Shown: positions 45,618 through 53,761 of the stretch, in pieces | Position numbering within the stretch: position 1 is the first letter of the stretch | How the letters are laid out: each line of letters opens with the position of its first letter | NCBI GenBank assembly: GCA_001724025.1 | Contig: MEDJ01000009.1 | Coordinates: forward strand, 489,302-553,301 | Reading direction: 5' to 3' | DNA: 64,000 nucleotides | From: Acidobacteria bacterium SCN 69-37 | Lineage (GTDB): Bacteria > Acidobacteriota > Vicinamibacteria > Vicinamibacterales > SCN-69-37 | Notes under the pieces: model-generated | The model's input: the letters and a program-made list of their open reading frames with translations, nothing else | Database searches by the model: none | What the model was told of the DNA's origin: nothing | Position numbers and translations under genes: made by a program

Positions 45618-48221
45618 TCACGCCGGCGGTACTGCGCGGACGCGCAGGCGCTGCTGGACCTCCTCGTAGATCCGCAGAGGCGTCCCGGTCTCAATCGTCA
45701 CGGCGAGGGCATAGGAAGCGGGCGCACCGCTGTTGCCCGCGTCATCCTTGCACCAGACATCAAGAGACAGATGCCCGTTATCGACAAAGGGAGCGGCACG
45801 TTCGCCAGTGAACCGCTCATGGAAGATCGTGCCGCGCTGGACAGTCCTATCTCCCGGCTGTTGTCTCTCGCGCTCGACACCGATGGCCAGCCGTGGCTCG
45901 AGCGCTGCGGCTTCAAATCTGACGCCCCGATAGCTCTGGTTCCCCGGCCGGACGGGCGACAGCCACGCCACCGTCACAGTGAGAGCGCGTGGGTCGGTCA
46001 CGTTGCGCAGCGATTCCGGTAGCGGAATTCTGTAGCGGTGTCCCTCCTCGGCCCGCAGCGTGCCATACCCGACCAGCGTGGCCTGGTTCTCCGCGCAATC
46101 CAGAACCCGTGCCACAGAGGGCACGCCGAACCCAAGAAAACGCGCAACGTTGGCAGAGCGCTCTTCGTGTCGGCGAGTGTCAGGAGGACCGCAGATCTCG
46201 CGCAGCAAGTCGCCCTTCCCGTTCCAGCGGGCACTGTGCGCCATGAGCGCCTTGACGACAACGGCGTAGAAGCGTGGCGGCGTGTCGGCGAGTGTAGATC
46301 CGCCATCGGCGTCAAGCAGGCCTTCGATGATCTGATGCGCCGCACGGCTCGCCAGCGCTGTTGCGGCGCTGGTGCCGCAAGAGAAAAGCCTCTGGTCCAG
46401 GCGACCGGCACTGCCTGGATCGGGGGCCGCGGCACTCAGCCCGTATAGCCGCTGCGGCCCGCTGATTGCAGCTTGAACGCTGCTGCCACCCCCTGCCGCG
46501 GACATCCGGAGATGCTCCCGTCCGCCCGGCAGATAAAGTTCCGGCTTGGTCGCTCGCCTGTAACCGAGACCGAGCGCAGAGCTGACGTTGGGTAGCAAGT
46601 CGTCGTCGAACGGGTCAACCGTCATCACGCCGCCGATCCGCGCCGGCACGTTGTCGGCGTGGTGAGCGCCTATCGTGAGGGAATTGATTGACTCGGCTGG
46701 CGAGAGGAGGCTGCGCTCGTGTTTGGTGGCATTGAGCGCCGTAAGCACGGCGCGCTCCCGAGCAGCGGGCTGGGCTTGCTCGAACTCATTCCAGGTGCTA
46801 AAACCCTGCACCTCAAGCGCGTCCCGGATGTTGCCTGCGCTCACCAGGAAGAGGATGTTGAACCGCGTTGCGAGGTAGTCGAGCAGCCGCGCGAGCGGGC
46901 TGATCATGTTCGCGAAGGGCCGCCGGCGGTCGCCGACTGAGAGGTTGATGATAAACACGGTAGGGGCTACGCCCACCACGTTTCCCTCACCCTTCATCCT
47001 CAGAACGGCGCGGTATAGAACGTCGACGAGAAGGCGGTCGGCCGGCGTGTGCTCGTCAATCACGGGCGGCGCGATCATCAGTGGCCGCACGTATACGGGG
47101 CGCGTAAGAGGTGCGTGTCCGACATGGAGATCGCCATGCACCATGAGCGACGCCATTGCCGTACCGTGGAACCGTCGCGCCACTGGGGATCGTGCCTGCA
47201 AGTCGTCAGGGTCATCCAGGATCAGCCGCCCGTCGAGAAGCTGGTGAGCCTGAACGGGAACACCGTCGAACAGAGCGACGAGCGGGTCGGTGGCCTGCGG
47301 ACGAGGATGGTCGCCAGCGTCCGGTGGAGGGTCACTCGTCTCCGGGGCGGCATCGACTGACAGGACTGTCTGCGGACGAAGGAACATTACATCGTCGGCG
47401 AGCGCGAATGCAGGCCGCTGGCCGGCGATGAGGTCGGCTACAGCCCCGGCGGGAATGTCAACGAGCATGCCGTGATAGGCAATCGGCTCCAGTTCGGCTT
47501 CGTGAAGAACGGTACCGCCGACCGCCTCGACTGCGGCGCGGAATTCGCGCGCCGACTGCTGGCGGCGCTCCGGTGTGCGCCGAAACCACAACTCGATTTC
47601 AGTGCGCACGGGCCTGGCAGGCTCGCGCTCGTGCTCGGCCCGCATGTAGGCAAGCGTCTCGGCGGAAATTCGATCTTCTGGTCCCCAGGGACGCAGCGTG
47701 CGCAGCTGCGCGAACACGTGCTTGAACGGCGCGAGTCCCGTGGGCGGGTCCTGGCCGTTCTGGTATCGCTCCCAGAGACTGAGCAGCTGGTTCAGGGCCG
47801 CGAGGTCGGGCATGGTCAGGTACAACCGCCCGCCGACGTTCTTGTCATCCCGCCGCTGGCCTTCGCGGCCGACACGTTCATCCCGCTCGGCGAAGAGATC
47901 GTCCGGCGGGTGCTCGATGTCGTGCTCGACGAGGAGCTCGAAACCGGGGACGCTGCTCAAGGCCCTTGCGAAGTCAGAGACCAAGCCAGCTACCTCGAAC
48001 ACGATGACGCGCTCGGGCGCAAGTGCATGTGGGTCGGCCCTGAGTTCGAGCAGACCCTGAGGTCCGCGGTCGAGGGCGCCGCGCAAGCGTGTAAATGCCG
48101 GGCCGATCCTTGTTCTCTGCTGAGCCGTCGTCGGCGTCAGCGGCTTGGCGCCGCCGCCGCTGCCAGGCCGAGCCGCAGCGGCCTCAGGCGCGGGAAGCCT
48201 TAGCAGTGGTCGTTCTGCCAT
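45618..48221 (-). CDS. Subtilase (S8 peptidase) partnered with AAA+ ATPase
   Basis: 867 residues from ATG 48221 with a GGGAGGAC site. The catalytic triad is visible: Asp319 (LVALFDGVP), His352 (FHGTAMASLMVHG), oxyanion Asn464 (VSAGN) and Ser618 (SCGTSAATALASR). About 310 residues precede the protease domain and about 230 follow, probably for substrate or partner binding. There is no signal peptide, so it acts inside the cell. Its start overlaps the AAA+ gene by 38 bases. Paired AAA ATPase and subtilase genes are found in bacterial defence islands; here the ATPase probably controls the protease. Confidence 0.88.
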   Translation of the reverse strand: MAERPLLRLPAPEAAAARPGSGGGAKPLTPTTAQQRTRIGPAFTRLRGALDRGPQGLLELRADPHALAPERVIVFEVAGLVSDFARALSSVPGFELLVEHDIEHPPDDLFAERDERVGREGQRRDDKNVGGRLYLTMPDLAALNQLLSLWERYQNGQDPPTGLAPFKHVFAQLRTLRPWGPEDRISAETLAYMRAEHEREPARPVRTEIELWFRRTPERRQQSAREFRAAVEAVGGTVLHEAELEPIAYHGMLVDIPAGAVADLIAGQRPAFALADDVMFLRPQTVLSVDAAPETSDPPPDAGDHPRPQATDPLVALFDGVPVQAHQLLDGRLILDDPDDLQARSPVARRFHGTAMASLMVHGDLHVGHAPLTRPVYVRPLMIAPPVIDEHTPADRLLVDVLYRAVLRMKGEGNVVGVAPTVFIINLSVGDRRRPFANMISPLARLLDYLATRFNILFLVSAGNIRDALEVQGFSTWNEFEQAQPAARERAVLTALNATKHERSLLSPAESINSLTIGAHHADNVPARIGGVMTVDPFDDDLLPNVSSALGLGYRRATKPELYLPGGREHLRMSAAGGGSSVQAAISGPQRLYGLSAAAPDPGSAGRLDQRLFSCGTSAATALASRAAHQIIEGLLDADGGSTLADTPPRFYAVVVKALMAHSARWNGKGDLLREICGPPDTRRHEERSANVARFLGFGVPSVARVLDCAENQATLVGYGTLRAEEGHRYRIPLPESLRNVTDPRALTVTVAWLSPVRPGNQSYRGVRFEAAALEPRLAIGVERERQQPGDRTVQRGTIFHERFTGERAAPFVDNGHLSLDVWCKDDAGNSGAPASYALAVTIETGTPLRIYEEVQQRLRVRAVPPA

Positions 48222-49212
48222 GAGGTCCTCCCTTGCTCGCGCCGTGAGCGCGGACGCTCCAGGCTTCAAGCTGCTCGCTAACGATGGACTTCAAGGGGCG
48301 TGCGCCCATCGCAAGGACGGCGCGCCGCTGCACATCGAGACAGAACTGCTCGGCCTCTGCGAAGCTCACAGAGCCGAGCTTCTTGGCGATGGCTGCCGGC
48401 GTTTGACCCAGGGGCTCCTCGAAACGCGCGCTGAATGAGGCGATGTACCGGCCAACGGCCGCCGCATCGGGCAGAGGCAAGGAGAGCCGCAACTGGAACC
48501 GGCGCCAGGAGGCGCGGTCGAGGAGCTCAGGGTGATTGGTGGCGGCGGTGACAAGGGTGTAGCTGGGCAGGTCGTCCATCTGCATCAGCAGTGACGTCAC
48601 CACGCGCTTGATCTCGCCGGTCTCGTGGATATCGCCACGCTCCTTGCCGATGGCGTCGAATTCATCAAAGAAGAGAACGCACGGTGTTGTCCGGGCATAG
48701 TCGAATACCCGCTTTAGACGCGATGCTGTCTCCCCTAGGTAGCTGCCGATGATGGCCTCGTACCGCACGACGAACAACGGCACCCCCGTCTCGCAGGCGA
48801 TGGCTTCGGCGAGCGTTGTCTTTCCGGTGCCGGGGGCACCGACCATCAGCACCCGATGCCGGGGCTCAAGGGAGTGCGCGCGCAGCACGTCGGCGCGGTG
48901 CTGTTCCTCAACAAGTTCTTCGACCGTCCTCCGGACCAGAGGCGGGAGCACAAGCTCTGAGAGCTGCCGCCGCGGCGCAATCTCCGACACCACGTCGCGG
49001 CTACGGGTCGGTGGCTCAGCCGTCGTGCCGTAGCTGAGCGTGGCCTGCGACGATCCATTGGTCTGGATCGCGCTCACGAGCTGGTCCGCCAGCACGTTGT
49101 GACGCTTGGCGCGCTCTTCGGCGATGATCGCCTCGGCCGCCGAGCGAAAGAGGCGACGGTCGCCAGCGGTGCCGGCCTTGACGAGTGATACGAGCAGGTC
49201 ACTTCGCGCCAT
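48184..49212 (-). CDS. AAA+ ATPase partnered with subtilase
   Basis: 342 residues from ATG 49212. Walker A GAPGTGKTT (residues 125 to 133), Walker B VLFFDEFDA (179 to 187), sensor-like TAATNHPELLDRASWRRF with arginine-finger candidates. The first 80 or so residues are a helical region. A close relation to FtsH/p97-type ATPases is suggested by the GSYLGETASRLKRVFDYAR segment. The gene overlaps the RHH gene upstream by 14 bases and the subtilase downstream by 38. It may act as a sensor or unfoldase that triggers the protease. Confidence 0.9.
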   Translation of the reverse strand: MARSDLLVSLVKAGTAGDRRLFRSAAEAIIAEERAKRHNVLADQLVSAIQTNGSSQATLSYGTTAEPPTRSRDVVSEIAPRRQLSELVLPPLVRRTVEELVEEQHRADVLRAHSLEPRHRVLMVGAPGTGKTTLAEAIACETGVPLFVVRYEAIIGSYLGETASRLKRVFDYARTTPCVLFFDEFDAIGKERGDIHETGEIKRVVTSLLMQMDDLPSYTLVTAATNHPELLDRASWRRFQLRLSLPLPDAAAVGRYIASFSARFEEPLGQTPAAIAKKLGSVSFAEAEQFCLDVQRRAVLAMGARPLKSIVSEQLEAWSVRAHGASKGGPHGRTTTAKASRA

Positions 49213-49408
49213 GAGGCCCCCCGTTGTCCGAGCGACGGAGTTTCTCGATGGCAGCCTCAAGCAGCCAGTTGTTTCTGGATAGAGGCACGTCGCGGTCCCC
49301 GAGGGCCTGGTCGATCCGTGCAATCACGTCATCGGGCAGCCTGATTGTGACAGGCACGCGGTGCGAAGAGGCCCGGCGTCTTCCGGCCGTGCTGGGGTTG
49401 CGCTTCAT
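49199..49408 (-). CDS. Ribbon-helix-helix regulator
   Basis: 69 residues. RVPVTIRLPDDVIARIDQALGDRDVPLSRNNWLLEAAIEKLR is a CopG/Arc-like ribbon-helix-helix domain. It is the first gene of the operon with the AAA+ ATPase and subtilase. A near-perfect palindrome lies 7 to 28 bases upstream of its start codon, so it probably represses its own operon. A toxin-antitoxin role is possible but the downstream genes do not look like a simple toxin. Confidence 0.82.
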   Translation of the reverse strand: MKRNPSTAGRRRASSHRVPVTIRLPDDVIARIDQALGDRDVPLSRNNWLLEAAIEKLRRSDNGGPHGAK

Positions 49409-49414
49409 GATGAC

Positions 49415-49436
49415 ATCATAGTGATTTCACAATGAT
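49415..49436. promoter_or_regulatory. Palindromic operator upstream of the RHH-AAA-subtilase operon
   Basis: Arms ATCATaGTGA and TCACaATGAT face each other around a TT centre; 18 of 22 positions are symmetric. It lies directly before the ribbon-helix-helix gene, the usual place for autoregulation by such proteins. Confidence 0.65.
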
Positions 49437-49529
49437 GCGCAATGGGTCTCCCCCTGGTGGGCCTCGCGGCTGTGGATATCTGGGCGACAGCCCGCGAGGA
49501 TCGCGGCCAAGGGAAGCTAGAGCGCCAGG

Positions 49530-50531
49530 CTAGGGAGATTCTCGGGCCATGCCAGATGCCAGCGACTCGATGTGCTGAAGGCCTGTCCGGACTGCCGTGT
49601 CCCGGACCACGATCCTCTGGCCGACACGATAGGCAGTGTCGCCGCTGCGCGTGAGGTAGTCCTGATCCACAACACCCTGTGTGTGGGCGAGAAGGTGGCG
49701 CTGCTGGAAGAGCCTAGCCAGGGCCGCCATCGCGGCTGGCGATAGGTAGTCTTCATACGCCTTGCCAGTGGCTGTCTTCCAGAGATTGCTCCCTTCAATG
49801 AGGTTCTGAAACGCGTTCCTGCGCGGTTTCGCTTGCGCTGCCGAAAGCTTTTCGTGGAGCGCTTCGGCATAACGCTGGAATGCCGTGACAGCGTTCTGGA
49901 GTCCGTTCTCGATCACCAGCCTGGCGGTCGTTTCGACGGTATCGCGATCGGGAATCGCGGCGCGCACGCCGGGCAAGGCGTCGAGCGTTGCCCGGATGCC
50001 GGCCAAGGTCTGGTGGAACATGAGATCCGCGGCGTTGTGGCCGCACGCGGGACAGAAGAACGCGGCGCCCACAGCCGCATACCGACACGAACACTGCGGG
50101 CACGTGATGCGCAGGCGCATCGGTTCTGCGGCGGCGATAGGGATCAGGTGATGGCGGGGACCGTCCTTCACCGACATCGTAATCCGCAGGAAACCGGAGC
50201 GACTCTGGCGACTGTTCCAGCGCTGAGCGTCCCGGCGCATGGCCGAGCCGATGCGGCTTCGTACCTGAGCGATGGCTGCGGCCTTTGCGTGCTCGATCTG
50301 CTCTTGTGTGAACCACTTGTCAGACGAAGCGGCGTGACCGCAGAAAGCGCAGAACACTTCTTCGTTCCGCACCTTGTCCCGCCAGTCATCTTCGTGGACC
50401 TTGAACTGGCAGAGACACTCAGGCGATGGACACTCGCGGTCGTAGTAGCCGTCGGCGTCGGACGGCAGCGCGACTGAGAACTGCTGCCGTCCGTGAAGGC
50501 GTCCCAATTCGCGCTTGAGCTCGTCAAACAT
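49530..50531 (-). CDS. Zinc-ribbon protein with HEPN-like C-terminus
   Basis: 333 residues. Two zinc-ribbon candidates are seen: Cys34/39/41 with Cys61/64 (CAFCG) and Cys144/147 (CPQC) with Cys160/163 (CPACG). The C-terminal third is helical and has RHLLAHTQGVVDQDYLT (Arg278, His283), the Rx4-6H motif of HEPN ribonuclease domains, with the continuation seen in RiboL-PSP-type HEPNs. Its ATG overlaps the GIY-YIG gene by 8 bases, so it belongs to the methyltransferase-helicase-nuclease operon. It may be an RNA-cutting effector or an adaptor; both are inferences. Confidence 0.7.
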   Translation of the reverse strand: MFDELKRELGRLHGRQQFSVALPSDADGYYDRECPSPECLCQFKVHEDDWRDKVRNEEVFCAFCGHAASSDKWFTQEQIEHAKAAAIAQVRSRIGSAMRRDAQRWNSRQSRSGFLRITMSVKDGPRHHLIPIAAAEPMRLRITCPQCSCRYAAVGAAFFCPACGHNAADLMFHQTLAGIRATLDALPGVRAAIPDRDTVETTARLVIENGLQNAVTAFQRYAEALHEKLSAAQAKPRRNAFQNLIEGSNLWKTATGKAYEDYLSPAAMAALARLFQQRHLLAHTQGVVDQDYLTRSGDTAYRVGQRIVVRDTAVRTGLQHIESLASGMARESP

Positions 50532-51711
50532 GGATCAGCGAAGCCTTACCCGGATCGTAGACATACCTGGTGATCGAGCCGTCCTTGATACGTTGCACCA
50601 CCTCGTCGATGACGAAGAGCGGCACGAGGAACCACTCGCGCGGTCGGACGGGATTGCCGAAGCGGTCCTTGATCTCGATATCCAGCTGCGCATTGTCGAA
50701 GACACGATGAAGCAGGTTCTCCAGCTTCACGCGGTTGACGTTGTAGAGGGTGTAGGTCGCGACGACATCGACGTCGGCGAGCAGGAACGTCGCGTCGAGA
50801 CTGGCATTGGCGATACGGGCTTCGACCTTCCCGCCGGTGACGCCGATCTTGTGGAGCACGTCGCGGTGTGCCGCGACCGCCGGGTTGTCGGACTTGCTGC
50901 GCAGCACGTAGATCGTGCCGGCGGCCAGGTCGTCGGCGGCCGGTTCATCGCCGAACAACGGACCGATTTCGAGGCTGGTGATGAAGCGCGCGGTCGCGTC
51001 GCGGTGCAGCGCACGCTGAAGCGAGCGCTGCAAGACGTCGTTCTCCGTGCCGTTGTCGTAGATGACCCGCAGGCGCCTGTCCTTGCGGTCGTACTTCGTC
51101 GTGAATTCCTCGCCCATGTCGGCAACGTAAGCGAGCTGGCCTTCGACGATGAAGAAGTCGCCCTTCTGAATGGCAGAGGCCTTGACGGCATCCACGTCCC
51201 CGACCGGAACGACGATGCGTTCACCTGCGTCGAGCTCCGCCCGGACTCGCTCGAAGATCGGCTTGAACGTGTCGAAGTCTTCGCACTTCGTGCGGTGCGC
51301 GATTTCTTCCGCAGCGCGCTTGTCGGCACTGGTGCGGACATGGTGCAGCGCCGTGATGTCTTCTGCACCACTGTCGCCGGAGAGTTCGGCCAGCAGTTCG
51401 TCGTCGCTGATCTCGGTCGCCGCCGCCGGAGCTGGCGCGTCCCCGAGAAGCCCCTGATGGTCGAGGGGCGCGAGAATCACCCGGCAGTCCTCTAGAGCGC
51501 GCAGCCGGTCGAGCCGGACGGCATAGAGCCGCTCGAAGATGTCGCGGTCTTCCCCGTGCATCGGGGCGCGGCCATGTTTCTCGACGAAGCGCTGGATATC
51601 CTCGAAGCCGGCGATGACGCGCTCCTCTCGGGGCGAGCGCCCGCCCTTCTTCTCGACGACGTCGAATTCCGCAAGCTCGTCCGCGAGTTCGTCGAGGTCG
51701 GGGTCACTCAT
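50524..51711 (-). CDS. GIY-YIG nuclease
   Basis: 395 residues from ATG 51711. The C-terminal GIY-YIG domain begins GTIYVLRS (265 to 272), continues with HKIGVTGGKVEARI (Arg299) and VNRVKLENLLHRVF (Glu331, the metal ligand), close to the T5orf172 type. The first 250 residues are an uncharacterised region that begins with an acidic helix and likely binds partner proteins or DNA. It overlaps the helicase by 8 bases upstream and the zinc-ribbon gene by 8 downstream. It would cut DNA in a restriction complex with the helicase and methyltransferase. Confidence 0.88.
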   Translation of the reverse strand: MSDPDLDELADELAEFDVVEKKGGRSPREERVIAGFEDIQRFVEKHGRAPMHGEDRDIFERLYAVRLDRLRALEDCRVILAPLDHQGLLGDAPAPAAATEISDDELLAELSGDSGAEDITALHHVRTSADKRAAEEIAHRTKCEDFDTFKPIFERVRAELDAGERIVVPVGDVDAVKASAIQKGDFFIVEGQLAYVADMGEEFTTKYDRKDRRLRVIYDNGTENDVLQRSLQRALHRDATARFITSLEIGPLFGDEPAADDLAAGTIYVLRSKSDNPAVAAHRDVLHKIGVTGGKVEARIANASLDATFLLADVDVVATYTLYNVNRVKLENLLHRVFDNAQLDIEIKDRFGNPVRPREWFLVPLFVIDEVVQRIKDGSITRYVYDPGKASLIHV

Positions 51712-53761
51712 AGCGCCCCTCCTTCTTGAACCGCATGAACGCGGCGGCGCCCTCGGCCATGCGCTTCTCCCACGCATCCGCGGCGGTGAGCGACGGCGTG
51801 CGTCCGCGCTCCTTCTTGAACTTCACGGCGCGGACGGCCAGCTCTTTTGCTTCTTCCGGCGTCAGGGCCGTGCGCTTGGCCGAGATGGCGGCCTGGACCT
51901 GCTTCAGGCTGTCCTCGCTCATGGTCTTGGCGAGAATGGCGTATGCCTCCCCGAAGGGATTGATGCGGTCGATCAAGTCGATGTCGAGTTCGCGCACGTC
52001 CATCGCGAAGCGGCGGACGCCGTCAATCAGGGCGGTGTTGGCGACCTCGGTGGGTGTGCCGGTCCCCAGGCCCTGCTGCTTGGCCTGCTGCGTGATGTTC
52101 AGCGCCGCGATGGCGTGCTGGCGCACGGCCTCCTGGTCTTCCTCGTCAAGCTCGGGATACCGGGTCTTGACGATCGTGGCCATGCGCACCTGCGTGAGTT
52201 CCTCAGGAACAAGCTCCTGGTCGAACAGGCCGCGCTCGAGGGCCGTCTTGTCCTGGACGAACGCGGCGATGACCTCGGTCAGGTCCTCGCGGCAAATGCG
52301 CGTGGCCTCCTCGGATTTCGGTTCGGCAAGACCCTTGATCTCGATCTGGATCTGGCCGGTCTCATGGTTGACGCCGACATTGGTTCCACCCGGCACGTAG
52401 CCGCCGGGACCGTAGTCGAAGCCGTTGGTGGGGCCGTTGCCGGCGTTCTTCGGCCTGAACTCGAACCGCGGCGCCAGCACCTGTTCCATGAGCAGGCTGG
52501 CCGCAATGGCCTTGAGCGTGTCGTTGACGGCTTCGGTCACGGCCTCCTCGGCCGCGTCCGGCTCCGCGATCAGATTCGTGAACCGCGCGCGGCTCTTGCC
52601 GGGTGCGTCGCGGGTGGCGCGGCCGATGATCTGGACGACTTCGGTGAGGCTCGCCCGATAGCCGATGGTCAGCGCGTGCTCGCACCAGATCCAGTCGAAG
52701 CCTTCCTTGGCCATGCCCAGCGCGATGATGATGTCGACCCAGTCGCGGTTGTTCTTCTGGGCCGGGTCCTTCAGCGCCGCCGAGACACGGTCCCGCTTTG
52801 CCGGGTCGTCGTCGACGAGATCGGCAATCCTCAGGATGCGGCCGTCATCCAGCTTCACGAGCTGAAAGCCGGTGGCGCCGTCGATCCCCTGCCATTCGCC
52901 GAGCGCACCGATGATGTGCTCGACCTCCTTCATCTTGTCCTTGGTGCTCTCGCGCGCGTTCACATTCGGGATGTGGACGATGGTCTTCTCGGCGGGCCTC
53001 AAGACCTTCAGGATGTCGTCGACGTACGAGCCGCTGTAGAAAAAGTAGCCGATGTCGAGATGCTTGAGGTGCTCGTAGCCGTTGAGCTGCTCGTAGTAGG
53101 TGTAGGTGACGGTGTCGAACTTGGCCTCATCCTGCGGCGCAAGGACGGCCTCAGCATCGCCACGGAAGTACGAACCGGTCATGGCCACGATGTGCGCTTT
53201 GTCGCGCGCCATGAACTGGCCGAGATGCGTGCCCAGGCGGTTATCGGGATTGGCGGAGACGTGGTGGAACTCGTCGACGGCGATCAGCCTGCCATCGAAC
53301 GCCTCGACGCCGTACTCGTCGACCGCGAACCGGAACGTAGCGTGCGTGCAGACGAGAACCTTGTCGTCGCCCGCCAGGAACGTGCCGACGGCCTTCACCT
53401 TGCCGCCGTTGTCCCCGCCCGGCGCGTTGCAGAGATTCCATCTGGACTCGACGTGCCAGTCGGCCCAGAACCCGAACTGCGAGAGCGGCTCGTCGTTGAA
53501 GCTCGCGCCAATCGACTTCTCGGGCACCACGATGATCGCCTGCATGAGCCCCTGGTTCTGCAGCTTGTCGAGCGCGATGAACATCAGCGCCCGGCTCTTG
53601 CCGGAGGCCGGCGGCGACTTGATCAGGAGGTACTGCTCGCCGCGTTTCTCGTAGGCCCGCTCCTGCATGGGCCGCATGCCGAAGGCGTTCGATTTCGTGG
53701 ACGCGCCCGTCCGCGCGTAGGACACCGAGATGGAGGGAACAGTCTTGGATTCGTCGGTCAT
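51704..53761 (-). CDS. DEAD/DEAH-box helicase of a restriction-like system
   Basis: 685 residues. Walker A SPPASGKSR (about 49 to 57), box II AVDEFHHVS (163 to 166 as DEFH), VAMTGSYFRGD (motif III-like), and a late IIGRATRDAPGKSRARF (motif VI). It follows the SF2 architecture of restriction-type translocases. ATGA overlap with the methyltransferase and 8-base overlap with the GIY-YIG gene show coupled expression. It probably moves along DNA to reach or expose the cleavage site. Confidence 0.92.
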   Translation of the reverse strand: MTDESKTVPSISVSYARTGASTKSNAFGMRPMQERAYEKRGEQYLLIKSPPASGKSRALMFIALDKLQNQGLMQAIIVVPEKSIGASFNDEPLSQFGFWADWHVESRWNLCNAPGGDNGGKVKAVGTFLAGDDKVLVCTHATFRFAVDEYGVEAFDGRLIAVDEFHHVSANPDNRLGTHLGQFMARDKAHIVAMTGSYFRGDAEAVLAPQDEAKFDTVTYTYYEQLNGYEHLKHLDIGYFFYSGSYVDDILKVLRPAEKTIVHIPNVNARESTKDKMKEVEHIIGALGEWQGIDGATGFQLVKLDDGRILRIADLVDDDPAKRDRVSAALKDPAQKNNRDWVDIIIALGMAKEGFDWIWCEHALTIGYRASLTEVVQIIGRATRDAPGKSRARFTNLIAEPDAAEEAVTEAVNDTLKAIAASLLMEQVLAPRFEFRPKNAGNGPTNGFDYGPGGYVPGGTNVGVNHETGQIQIEIKGLAEPKSEEATRICREDLTEVIAAFVQDKTALERGLFDQELVPEELTQVRMATIVKTRYPELDEEDQEAVRQHAIAALNITQQAKQQGLGTGTPTEVANTALIDGVRRFAMDVRELDIDLIDRINPFGEAYAILAKTMSEDSLKQVQAAISAKRTALTPEEAKELAVRAVKFKKERGRTPSLTAADAWEKRMAEGAAAFMRFKKEGRYE

